Source of the DNA: Diphasiastrum complanatum
Taxonomy: Eukaryota; Streptophyta; Lycopodiopsida; Lycopodiales; Lycopodiaceae
Reading direction: 5' to 3'
DNA: 64,000 nt
Assembly: GCA_029204225.1 (NCBI GenBank)
Contig: CM055092.1
Location: 70,504,838-70,568,837, forward strand
A program made the translations under genes and the position numbers. The notes beneath the pieces are model-generated. The model was not told the origin of the DNA. It saw only the letters and a program-made list of their open reading frames with translations, and made no database searches. Shown one piece after another: positions 10,519 to 20,471 of this stretch. Numbering within the stretch: position 1 is the stretch's first letter; each line of letters starts with the position of its first letter.

Positions 10519-10900
10519 AAGGTGAAACGCAGCCGATGGCTATCTGATATTCAAAAATATTAGAGGTCAACCAGGCTTTCTATTCAAGAGCTCCATTTTA
10601 CCATAGTGTTCGCTAGATCACTAGGGTTGATTTTGGCAGTTTAGTTAGATTCACACCTGGGGCACTTCAGTGCGTTCAAGAGGTTGCTGAGGATTATCCG
10701 AGCCTTTTTTCTGAAGACTCCTTTTTGCTCACCATACGTGCCAAGCGAGTACAATAATGCCGAAAGATTTTGAATTATTATATATGATGTGGAATAATAA
10801 CTCCAAATTACATCTGGGTGAGCCATCTGCTCCTAGACCCGATTCCTTCGATAGGATAGACCTCCCGACCAAAAGGCCTAGGATGTAGCCAGCCCCCTAG
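10519..10900 (+). pseudogene. Histone H3 / CENH3-like fold fragment in element X, copy 1
   Basis: Reading across frames gives WLSDIQKY-stop-RSTRLSIQELHF, then VR-stop-ITRVDFGSLVRF, then TPGALQCVQEVAEDYPSLF, LLTIRAKR, frameshift, TIMPKDFELLYMMW. This follows the histone H3 fold from the alphaN helix to the end of alpha3; the H3 counterparts are IRKYQKSTELLIRKLPF, VREIAQDF and IHAKRVTIMPKD. AEDY and KDFEL, and a loop 1 that seems one residue longer than in H3, are CENH3-like. Two stops and two or three frameshifts kill it. It is embedded in a retrotransposon copy and recurs at 42.8 kb. Certain of histone-fold homology; less so of the CENH3 assignment. Confidence 0.7.
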
Positions 10901-13442
10901 AGATCCCCCAAGAAAGTCAGGAGGACAGATATTCCAGTGACCACTTCTTCTGAAAATATAGATACCGCGACATTGGATTTGCTTGTAAATACAACTACAA
11001 TGATTTTGAAAAATCCAGTTAATCCTGTAGATACTTCATTTCCACCGCCTCCTCCTTTTATACATATATAGATTTGGATGAATATCTAAAATTTGAGAGT
11101 GACATATCTCATGTTGTAGGTAGAATTGGAATTCCATTTTGTTTTAGATTAGAAGATTTTAGTATAAATTACAAGGTTATTAATTGTTTGGATATGAAAA
11201 ATAGATGGGCTTCTATTAGTGATCATGTGATAGAGTCTAGGGTCCAACTCTTGAAATCTGACATTGCAAGGAATTCTTACCAAGAAGTTTTGGTTCTCAG
11301 TTGCAGGCTCTTAAGGAGAATAACGACACCTTGGCAGTGTGTCTATTTAGTGGATGCACGCTACTAACCAAATAACTGCTTGTACCATATTATAACAAGT
11401 GAGACAATTCATATGCTTTTTGTTGTTAATAGCGTTATCATTGGAAATATTTCTCATAATTGCAGCTAATGGACTCTCTATTTATTTTGCAGTGAGCACT
11501 AGAGCTTAAACCCGATCTCTGTCAAGAAATATGTAGATAATAATATCAAAAAAAGTTGTGTAAAGATAAATTCGGCTAGGAATACGCATAGGGATGTTGA
11601 CTCGATCCTGCCGATTATATGTAAATACATTCCAAACCAGAAAGCTGAATGGGAGATCTCCACTCTGGAGGTAAATCCTATCCATTTCATTAGCAATTTA
11701 AATCAACATTTGAATGTATTTTATTCATTGTTTGGATTCCCTTCATTGATGTCTTGTGTGCTAAACTTTTTGCTGTCACCCCATCAAAATAATTCATTCA
11801 GTTGTGGGTGGTACACTCATTAGAGGAGTTCTCAAATCTAAATTGACCCTTTGTAAAGATGTTTTTTATTTTTTTTCTTGATTTCGTCCACCATGTGGCC
11901 CGATCAAAATGCATATATTTGAAATCTACGTAACATAGATGAAAATAAAAAAGTTATAGAAAAAAAGTTTTAAAAATTTTAAGATTGCCGCCGAGTAGGA
12001 TAGGAGAATGCTATTGGTAGACAATGTATGCCCTGAACATGTGAATCTGCCTGACGACATTGTCTTTAGTTAAAATATTTAACCACATTGGTTAATATGT
12101 TGGTAAATTTCAAACTGCACAGGTACATGTAACAGTTCGATAGTAACCGTAGTTACCACATGTAGTTACTATGGTCCAATTCCCCGTTCACATATAATAA
12201 GTTTGATATAACTTTGAATCTATTTGGTATGTCATAGATTTAAGAATTTGGCGCTGAACTTTGGCAACAATCACTATGGCCAAGAGACCAATATCCAAAA
12301 TTGAATCAGTGATTTTTTTCACAATGAGAAGAATGAAGCTAGAATTTGGAAACCAACAAGATACATAAAAACTCATGGGTTCTACTACATCTGTCCTCAA
12401 AAGGCATGTTTCAAACAAGGAAGAAGGCAAAGATGACATTCAAATCTTATTGGAAAGCAAAGATCCTTGATTTTGGAAGTGATGAATGGCTTGCACCTGA
12501 TAGTATTGTATTAGAATCTTTTAGATGCAAATTACTGTTAGATTTGAAAAACTCAATGAAAGCAAGCACTTGATCAAAAGTCAATAGACTAAGTTGGGTT
12601 CTGTCCGTATATGTATTTGTTGATTTCTTTTCAAATGCAAATGTTCATAGAACACCAACATTATTTGTTTGCAAGGATGTGCTAGATGATAGTCTTTCAG
12701 ATCTGATGGATGTGGGTTGGGAATACAAGGCAGTTGGAGATATTGAATGTAGAATTAAGAAATCTTCTATGATATTTCCTTATTGTATTGCGAGACAAAT
12801 GCTTAGTCTTACATTCCATTACCAGAGATGGAAATGAATAAGTGGGACTTGGATGTCACTAGATCAAGATCTTCAAATGGATGGTCACACAAATCAAAAT
12901 GAATTCCACATTTTCAACAATGAAGATATGCTCACTACGATTGAAGTGAAGGATCATTGGAGCTTAAGTTATATTAGACAATAGCTGGTCTTAATGCACT
13001 ATGAAATTCTACCTGAACACTTCAGATTCATTATCAATATAAAGCTAGTAACATTTTATTCTGATTTGCAAATCAGTCAATCATTATATATGTAACTCTA
13101 TCCAAAGAATAACCAAATTAACAAGTTGCTTATCTTTCATGCATATACGAAAAAGACAGGAAAACAAAACACTCTACAAGGACCCAGAGAGTTCAAAGTT
13201 TGAAACATGGAAGAATAATTTCATTCACATTCTATTTGGTTCGTCATGTTCTAGTGATATCTTGATGTGTAAAATTGATGTAAGAAATAGTGAAGCATCT
13301 AATTTGGACACTATTCTCTATATCAATTATGAAAGATACTTTAGAACCTTAGAAAGGAGATCTATACTTAGGATGGAGATCATTCAAAAGTTGGATCAAA
13401 TTAGTATGGTTAAAACTATGCCAAAACTAGTTGAAGAGGGAG
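10901..13442 (+). mobile_element. Element X internal region, copy 1 (copia-derived, non-autonomous)
   Basis: The same sequence recurs at 42.77-44.2 kb and, inverted, at 52.74-53.63 kb. Coding-like blocks include DEYLKFESDISHVVG, NRWASISDHVIESRV, VFVDFFSNANVHRTPT, HIFNNEDMLTTIEVKDHWS and a 102-codon frame at 13139-13447. That frame ends MPKLVEEGV, the same tail as the copia polyproteins (LKLVEEGV), followed by GAAGAGGGAG and an LTR starting TGTGA. The 3' end is therefore copia-derived while the middle is foreign, most simply captured host sequence. Against copy 2 it holds an extra segment, about 11581-12116, which includes repeat R1. No pol is present. Confidence 0.6.
11817..11960. repeat. Dispersed repeat R1, copy 2
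   Basis: It shares ordered blocks with 3735-3860 (GAGGAGTTCT, TTTGTAAAGAT, GATCAAA, AAATCTACGTAAC). It lies within the segment of X that is absent from copy 2, so it probably arrived as part of an insertion into X. Confidence 0.5.
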
Positions 13443-14071
13443 TGTGAGAGATTTCAACAAGTTTAGTCTAGTTTAGTCATATTTTGGTAAATTGTCAATA
13501 TGAGGCCAAAACTCATTTTAGACTTAGAGATAAACTTTTTGAAGTTATATTAGATTAAAATACATTCAATAAATATTTTTTAATAGCATGGGAAAGTTGG
13601 TAGTCGAGTTTGAGAGAGATTCAAATTTGAACTTTGGGTACATTGAATCTAGACCCAAAAATAGTAGGGTTTACATTTTGGAGGGAAAGCCAAGTGGCCA
13701 AATAGGGTTTGGACCTGTTATAAAAGGATGTAACTCGTAGACAGACACATCTTCTCTCTTCTCTCTCTCATTTCATCATTATACATGGTTCTCTTTGGGT
13801 TCTACTACTCATTGGTACACTCTCGTAATGTTATCTTGCAATTCTATGTGTAGAATGATCATTTATTGTTATTTTAGGGTACTGTAATTGTACGGAAAGC
13901 GGCTATATTTTATGTTTCGGTTCATGTTTGATCACGATTGCTTAGAGTTTGCATTTTATTTTGTATGTAGATGCTGATTTTTTTACATTGGCAAGACTGT
14001 TGGTTTGCTCCTCATTGTAACCAAAGATCAGGGACATGGATTGGATCTTGAATGATCTGAAATCCTTCACA
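13443..14071 (+). mobile_element. LTR of element X, copy 1
   Basis: It starts TGTGAGAGATTTC straight after the polypurine tract GAAGAGGGAG and ends AATCCTTCACA, giving a TGTGA...TCACA LTR of 629 bp. It contains TATAAAAGG near 13720, followed by CTCTCTTCTC-rich leader sequence. The minus-strand partner at 52128-52738 is 611 bp. GATATCAGTTTG follows, possibly a ruined primer-binding site (TGGTATCAGAGC). Confidence 0.75.
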
Positions 14072-15740
14072 GATATCAGTTTGTACAATTGATTCTATGA
14101 CTTGTCATTTTTCTTCTACAATGTTGATATATGTAGGAAAATGACCATGAATTCACCAAAAATTGACAATCTCCAAACGTTGGCAGCAAGTAGCTCAACA
14201 CTTCAACAATAAGATATGGCAAGACAATGTAGCTAGTTTGTCCATACCTTGACAATCTGCACACATTCACATGAAATAGCTCAAACATGAGATATGACAA
14301 GTAAAGCTTCCTTGCTACTCCTTTGACCTTACTTGAGTTTAAAGACTCCTGCAAACATAGATCCATAACATCTTTGCCAAATAACTTTCCTTTGATGCTC
14401 TTGACTAGCCACCTTTCCTTTTGTGTTGTTGAAGCCCTTTGAGACCAACCTCTTGATCTTTCTCTTGACCATCAAAGTCATTGAGCAAAATTTGTTTTCC
14501 GGATCCATCACTTGATTTTACAGCATGAGAACTATGAGAATCAGTATCCACTTGCATAGCATCATCTACACAAGAAGATTCTCCAAAACATGTGAGTAAA
14601 GCAAACTGGGTCGCTTCCACTTGCTTACCTTTCTCTTGATCATCAAAGATATGAATATCTTTAGACCTGAACCTTTGGAAATACTCTTTATCAAACATAT
14701 GATCTAGATCCAACAAGATCTCATCAATGCTTGATCTCAAATTTTCACAAAGGTTAGTGAAAACAATGCCATTGGTGGCACCATCATAAATCAAAACATA
14801 GATTCCAAACTTTCCATCCAACACGAAGTAGAGTAGGTGAAGATGAGTATCAAACCTAATAAATCCAGTCCTCTTGAGTCCATAACAAACCTCAATAAGC
14901 TCACCAATGAGATCTCCGTTGCCTTGAAGAAATTACCTCTCGATTTGTTCCATGTAGTCTTCTCCAACCAACATTTTGCCATCTCGATCATGAGTTATCA
15001 ATTCATAATCATAGAATCCTTCGAGTTCCCAAGAGCCAATCTTTCATTGCTCTTTCCTTCATAAGACTCCCTCTTAATGATTGCATCATAAGAAGTAGAA
15101 ACCTCAAAGACAATAGAAGCCGTGAAAAAAATGATCAATACCTTTAACATAAGGATGATTGAAGTACTTACTTTTTTCAAACAAGAACTTCTACTCAATG
15201 ATTTAGGTAATGACTCATATGATAATGATTCTTCCTAACTATCATTCACCATGACATCATTCAAAGTACATCCTACTTTGAACTCTTCACATACTTATAT
15301 TCTTCTTGACTTGTGACTATCTCCCTCACCAAGTCTCTTGATAGAACCATTTGATCTACTCTCTTTATGAAGACATGTGACTCCACTTGTTGCACAAATG
15401 ACTTTCTTGGACTCATCACAAAAGAATGTAGAAGAATCACCTCCTTGATGCATGCACCTAGCAACATCTTTTTCCATATGATCAAAGAAATCATTAACAA
15501 CAACCTTTTCCAAGGAAGAACCTTCACCTCCATTGATGAAGTTAGCTCTTTCCTTGTCTTTTGCATACTTGCACTTGCCATGAATAACCATTGAAACACC
15601 ATCATTATCCTCAAGACTAGCCAAGTTAGCACAAAGATGAACATCTCCAAGAAGCATAATAGATCTTGACCTAGATCTAGCCTAAGGAAGCTTGTTAGAC
15701 TTTGCATAAGATCCACTAATCTTATTGATGCTAAAAGGTA
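14072..15740 (-). pseudogene. Repeat F, copy 1: copia-linked unknown coding sequence
   Basis: Minus-strand frames form one interrupted reading: SYAKSNKLPxARSRSRS (15.7 kb), KDKERANFINGGEGSSLEKV, SSIDEILLDLDHMF, GKQVEATQFALLTCFGESS, KGLQQHKRKGG and LVKSIKGKLFGKDVMDL. The stretch GKQV...FALLTCFGESSCVDDAMQ resembles the copia linker GKQVVDGSNYAFLTSFDVPSCVDEA between integrase and RT, so part is copia-derived. The rest is unrecognised. Related copies are at 46.94-47.83 kb (minus) and 51.59-52.13 kb (plus). It lies head-on to X, on the far side of X's LTR, in both X copies. Confidence 0.5.
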
Positions 15741-15750
15741 ACTTTGGAAA

Positions 15751-16609
15751 ATGCCACAGATCTCGCCTAAGCAACAACATCAGGGAGGATTAGATACAGA
15801 CATTGACCAAGAGGGAAATGTCGATACTCATGAAGACATGTTACCAGATGTTCAGGCCACAAAAGAAGGTCCATCAACTTGAAGGCCCAGGCCATTGTTT
15901 CAGAAACCGATCATCATCGAGGACCATATTCAAGTGTTTCTACAACAATATTTGCACGAATCCTTGAGGGGTAGATGAGTGATAAAATTCAAGACCTCTA
16001 AGATAGAAGAGGGAAATGAATTGGACAAGCTACCAACATTGGGAGAGCAACCACCACGGAGAACAACAGTTTTTGAGAAGACTCCGGATTCTATTAGGAG
16101 CTATGTTGTCAGTCCTCGCCAATTGCGGGTAGATCCGTACTATTTGTCGATGCCAAGACGAAATAAATGGAAAGATTTGGAGATTCCATTGGACCAAGTC
16201 ACAATCCATACCCCGAACAATCTGCACTTTTTGCGAACGATTTGACAATGTTGATGTCTATAGTAACGCAGTGGGATAATTGCTTACCTCAATTGGCATT
16301 CGATCCTAATAAACCAATGGCATCCGAAAATATTCAAGATCAATTGCCACTTGCCAGATTACACTACCATGTTGCGATGATGGGTGGAATGTAGGAATCC
16401 AGATTTAGGGCATGGACCACTTCAAAATGGATTGTCGAGACAAATACGTGCTTCTTACCGCACAAAAAAGATTTTAATACAATGCACTTGGAGTTCATGG
16501 AGAAGGTGTAGTACCATCTGATCAAGGTACGATGCAAGGCTAATCAGATCCCAAAGTAATAAATCTCGTGAAGTGTTGTGGGACCGCCACCGATTTTGGT
16601 GGGGGATAT
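15751..16609 (+). pseudogene. Gypsy extra ORF, C-terminal part (copy 2)
   Basis: It starts abruptly at ATGCCACAGATCTCGCCT, also found at 7302, so a rearrangement break lies at about 15750. Frames at 15979-16245 and 16167-16394 encode RVDPYYLSMPRRNKWKDLE, then LTMLMSIVTQWDNCLPQLA, then KPMASENIQDQLPLARLHY, with the later FLPHKKDFNT block broken by stops. It ends at the purine-rich tract GGTGGGGGATAT and the LTR. Confidence 0.6.
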
Positions 16610-17154
16610 TGTTGGAGGGTTTGTGGATCCCAAGGCAACCCTAACCCTAGTTAATAAGTGAGGGATTTGGCACTCTGTGCATGTAAGCCCAACCCAATGA
16701 TCACATAGAAGTCAATAAAAGGACCTTAGGCCTTTTTGTGGGACTTTTAATGTCCGAGGCCTAAATGTCAAGTTAGTGAGTAAAATAGGGGTTCCCACCA
16801 AAATTCAAATTCAAATTGGGTCCTCTAATTAATGCAAGAGTTTCTCACTCTTTTTAGATTTGAATGGGCCAATAGGATTTTGAGGCCTAGGCCCTCCTCT
16901 CCACTATAAAGAGGGCCTACTCGAGTTTGTAAACCATGTTCTCTCTTCGTTTCAACACAAGCGGTTGAGTCTCTTATGAAATGAATTATGAATGTCTTTG
17001 CTCTCTATCTCTTTTTCTCCTTATCTCATGCTTTTATTGTATTTGCTAATTGTGAGATCGGAATGTTATTTGGATTGTATATTCTTATGCTTTTTGTGAG
17101 AGAGAAAGGGAGAGAGAGAGGAAGCAAGTATCTATCTTATTGTGGATTGTAGTG
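16610..17154 (+). mobile_element. Gypsy 3' LTR, copy 2 (truncated right)
   Basis: It starts TGTTGGAGGGTTTGTGGATCCC and follows the family to GTTGTGGATT-equivalent sequence, where similarity stops. The missing last ~200 bp of an LTR of this family is present on the minus strand at 17963-18158. Contains CACTATAAAGAGGG near 16902. Confidence 0.7.
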
Positions 17155-17794
17155 GCCGAGACCGAAGTCTGAACAGAAACCTAGTTACTAGAAAGCGATC
17201 TAGGAAGATGTAAATACTTGTTTGTGAGCCGCTTCACAGAATATGCGTGTCATTTCAAAACGACTTGTAGCTTTTAGCGAACTGCTTTTTGACTGTTCGT
17301 AGGCAGTGCATTTGCCTCTTGCGTGACTCTGTATAGAGAGAGAGTGACACTGGCTCAGTGTACTTACGCAGATGACTGACCATCAATAAAGAAGAGACAA
17401 GTGTTCTGCTAGCCTTTTCTACCGCTCTTCTCTTTGTTTTTTACAACAATATATATTATCGTTGATGCAACACACTCTAAAAACTGCTATAAGTAATCTT
17501 GATGACTAATCGTTTGTGGCACAACACATTATTTTGTACTAAATTTTAGTTTCATACTTGGATCTACAGGTTAACATCTAACCAGGGACAGTTCTAATCA
17601 ATTGAAGTGTAGAGAATAATTTCGAAGCTGAAGAACATTCACAATTCAAAAGTGGCATTCGCTTTCTGAAGGAGGACATTGTACCCGGATAAAATACTTG
17701 TTTGTCAATCTATTCTATCTGCTAATCAAAGAATTAATTCTCTATGTTTTCATTGAAAGGAATCACAGAACAACAAAATGTGCGACTCTTGACA
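17155..17794. other. Unassigned, LTR-like sequence
   Basis: It begins at the point where the gypsy LTR stops. It contains AATAAAG near 17388 followed by CTCTTCTCTTTGTTTTTTACAACA, like the end of an LTR, but has no identified partner. No coding frame. Confidence 0.25.
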
Positions 17795-17966
17795 CAAGGC
17801 TCTGACGGATTTAAAATAATTTCATAATCCGTCGGAATCCGACATAATAATACGTCGGATTCTAACAAAAAAAAAAAAACTTTGCTGGAAAATTTTGAGG
17901 ATGCCAAAATCTGACAGACAATAAATATGTTGGAATCCGATATTCCATTTCCAAGACATCTATAGT
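17795..17966 (-). mobile_element. CACTA-like terminal fragment
   Basis: Contains CCGTCGGAATCCGAC and several TCGGATTC/GAATCCGA motifs, and ends ...CATCTATAGTG, the reverse of CACTATAGATG. The same GTCGGAATCCGA motif fills the CACTA end at 45.54-45.98 kb. Only one end is seen. Confidence 0.45.
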
Positions 17967-18158
17967 GGGTTTTTTTCCTTGCCTAACTTGAATCCAAGAT
18001 CTAGTCAATCTACCATCAAAGAGACAAAGTTAGTTGTCACGCGTAAATTCATTCCCATGAGAGCGATAGTATAGTTTAGATTTCAACATGAATGGAGGAT
18101 CTAACACTAACATCCATTAACACTAAGAATTAACACTACATCCATTAACCCTAAATCT
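17963..18158 (-). mobile_element. Gypsy LTR terminal piece, inverted
   Basis: Reverse complement of the last ~200 bp of the gypsy LTR (matches 53963-54165: TTAGGGTTAATG, TGTTAATGGATGTTAG, ATCGCTCTCATGGGAA, AGATATTGGATTCAGG-like blocks). It starts where LTR copies 2 and 3 both stop. It is the displaced end of one of them, so an inversion broke the LTR. Confidence 0.7.
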
Positions 18159-19237
18159 CCATAGAAGATCTCTCCTGAAATTGCCCTTTCCAAGTTTTTG
18201 ACTTCCTGCTTGCGTCTGGTGGGCGTTGTCGCAAATGAAACTAACCCAAGAAACAGGCTAGCCATCCATCCTTTGCAAACATTGAGTCGTTTCGTTGTCG
18301 TTCACGTGTGAGTACTTGAACTGCAAATCCGCCCCACAGATTCTGTAGTCCTCTTTGTTTGATGGTATCAGCCTTCAAAAGAAAAGGTTCCTTCTCGAGC
18401 CATCAGCTCCTTGTATCACAAGCAATCATGCAAACCAGGCAAAGCACGAGTACTAAGACTCACCACGAATACATACAAGTAAGACACTCAGGCAGGTTTA
18501 CTAACAAGTAACAAAGACAAGGTCCCCCTTTGAGATGGTCCTGCCAACGGACCTTTGCTTGGCCGTGCCCATACAAATCGATCACGGAATCAGCCCACAT
18601 AGGACACCCCTCCAACCATCCGTGCTTTCACCATTAAGCAGCACATTGCCTCAGTCACGCCCCACCACTTTTTGGTCGATAGCCCTTATAGCTAAACGAT
18701 CGGCAGCTATCCTTGAATATACCACCCCCGTGGACGCACCCGTGCTTTCACCATTAGGCAACACATTGCCTCAGTAATGCCCCCACCAAATCTAGTCGAT
18801 AGCCCTTATAGCTAAACGATCGGCAGCGTACCACCCAAATCGTGGACGCATCCGTGCTCTCACCGTTAGGCAGCACATTGTCTCAGTAACGCCCCCACCA
18901 AATTTGGTCGATAGCCCTTATAGCTAAACGAACGGTGGCCATCGCGAATATGTCACTCCGCACCCCACAAGGCACAGACCATGGTTACACCAATCTAATG
19001 GCAGCACATTGCCTCATCTGTCCTACGTGCAGACGACGCCAGACCCGAACCGCGGAAACTGACTGTGCTTACACCTCAAGGAGAGTACTTTGACTCATCA
19101 AGCCCCAGTCTTGCCAACCACCCCGACTGTGGATGCACCCGTGCTTACACTGTGAGCAACACCTTGCACAATAGTTGTCTTGATGAACCCCAAACTGTGG
19201 CCATTTCCGTGAGATCCGCATAGCTGACCGGCCAGTC
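18159..19237 (-). mobile_element. Element Z internal sequence, primer-binding-site side (inverted)
   Basis: It leads on the minus strand from the primer-binding site at 19238-19250 inwards. No credible protein; the rich codon mix of 18535-18777 comes from tandem repeats. GC content is higher than in the surroundings. With 25054-26449 it would make about 2.5 kb of non-coding internal DNA, typical of a large non-autonomous LTR element (LARD). Confidence 0.5.
18619..18957. repeat. Tandem repeat, about 112-120 bp units
   Basis: Three units begin at 18619, 18739 and 18851 with CCGTGCTTTCACCATTA (one variant), followed by GCACATTGCCTCAG and CGATAGCCCTTATAGCTAAA. A worn fourth unit follows at about 18990. 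They sit in the internal part of Z near its primer-binding site. Confidence 0.85.
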
Positions 19238-19250
19238 GGCTATGATACCA
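19238..19250 (-). other. Primer-binding site of element Z
   Basis: On the minus strand this reads TGGTATCATAGCC, an initiator Met-tRNA site with one change. It lies two bases from the CTACA end of the LTR piece at 19253. It gives the orientation of this half of Z as minus. Confidence 0.65.
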
Positions 19251-19252
19251 CA

Positions 19253-19730
19253 TGTAGTGCAGGCATCCCAAAGGGAGCCGGGAACCACGACTTAGCTTCC
19301 CAGCCTTCAACTCTTGCCATCCAAACCCAGTTGACATACAAGCAGCCAACTCGCCAACAACAATCACACTTAACCAACTTAAAGTTCCGAAAACCAACAT
19401 TGAGATCCAACCTGGCGCCATGCTAGATCAGGGGTTTCGATGTGGGTGCCTTCCCTCCAAGCAAGCCGCCCGACATACATCAAACTTGACCAGCTCGAAG
19501 CTTTGTTACAAATGAGTAACATCCATTCCAAGCAAGCGGTTTGACTTACATCAGACTTAACCAACTGAAAGCTTCGTCACGAGCACTGGAAGCCAACCTG
19601 GAGCCACGCCAGACTGGACAGCCATAAATAGGTAACTTCCACCCAAGCAAGCCATCTAACTCAGCCGACAGGTTAGAGCCCGTTCCCCAAGAGCTTAACC
19701 CATTCACGTTCATGCAAGGAACACTCAGAA
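19253..19730 (-). mobile_element. Element Z LTR, 3' portion (Y), inverted
   Basis: A 478-bp block matching, in reverse complement, the last 478 bp of the Z 3' LTR (27189-27666). On the minus strand it ends GCACTACA just before the primer-binding site. At 19730/19731 it abuts the start of the LTR (TGTTGTAAAG) in the opposite direction, so this LTR is internally flipped. Confidence 0.75.
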
Positions 19731-20471
19731 TGTTGTAAAGCTACCTTTACAAGGTTTACTTCCGGCGCCATCGGTGCCAGCTATGTCCCCGGCGCCAACG
19801 GCGCCGGTGCCGCTCCCGGCGCCACTGTGACCAGAATCCAGCCGGTACCAAGTTCCTATGGCTGAAAATCTTTGATCGGTTCTAGCGGAGTCCAGAGAGC
19901 TCAGATCGATGTGCAATCACCTCACACGATCTAGGCATGATTAAAGGAAGCCTAGGGATCAATAAAATATAGAGAGAGAAAATGACTTTCTAGAAAGAGA
20001 AAATCCTAGAGAGAGAAAAAAAGTGCTTTACCAGCTTGGGTAGAGTGCTTGGTATGATGGGGGGTGCCGAATCACACCAATACTATAGGGGAGTGCGGGT
20101 TGCGACTCGGGACGAGCTCCAACCAAGTCTCAGTCTCCCTTGCTGGAATGTTGTCATGGCTCTCGCCTTGGCATGCTAGCGCCCCGGAGACTAGAGTCGG
20201 TCGCACACTTGAAATGTAACCTTCTCAGATTTATCAATAAAGTGGGATTTTCTTCAAACTGACTCTGATTACCTTCTGGGTTTCAGTGTTCGGTAAAAGC
20301 GCCAGTTGTAAGGCCGCTTTCAAAATCTTTAACTTGGCACATAGCTGAGGGTCGTATCACGGGACGCCAGCGGTATGCCGTCGGGACCATTCGGTCCGTG
20401 GCGCTAGCGGTATGCTGTTGGGACCATTTGGTCCAGGAACTGGTTGTTTCCATATTTGTCGCGGCTTGTGG
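19731..20471 (+). mobile_element. Element Z LTR, 5' portion (W), plus orientation
   Basis: About 740 bp, starting TGTTGTAAAGCTACC and matching 26450-27188 nearly base for base. Features shared with the other copy are a run of GGCGCC-type sites (19765-19850), GAGAGAGAAAA blocks, AATAAAG at 20239, and a pair of 35-bp repeats each ending in GGGACCATTYGGTCC (20365-20434). It stops at TTCTG, where copia sequence takes over. Confidence 0.8.

Noticed and set aside
18535-18777. 80-codon frame as a gene
   Set aside because: It is created by the 112-120-bp tandem repeats.
18619-18957. CRISPR array
   Set aside because: Units of 112-120 bp are contiguous with no unique spacers, and the genome is eukaryotic.
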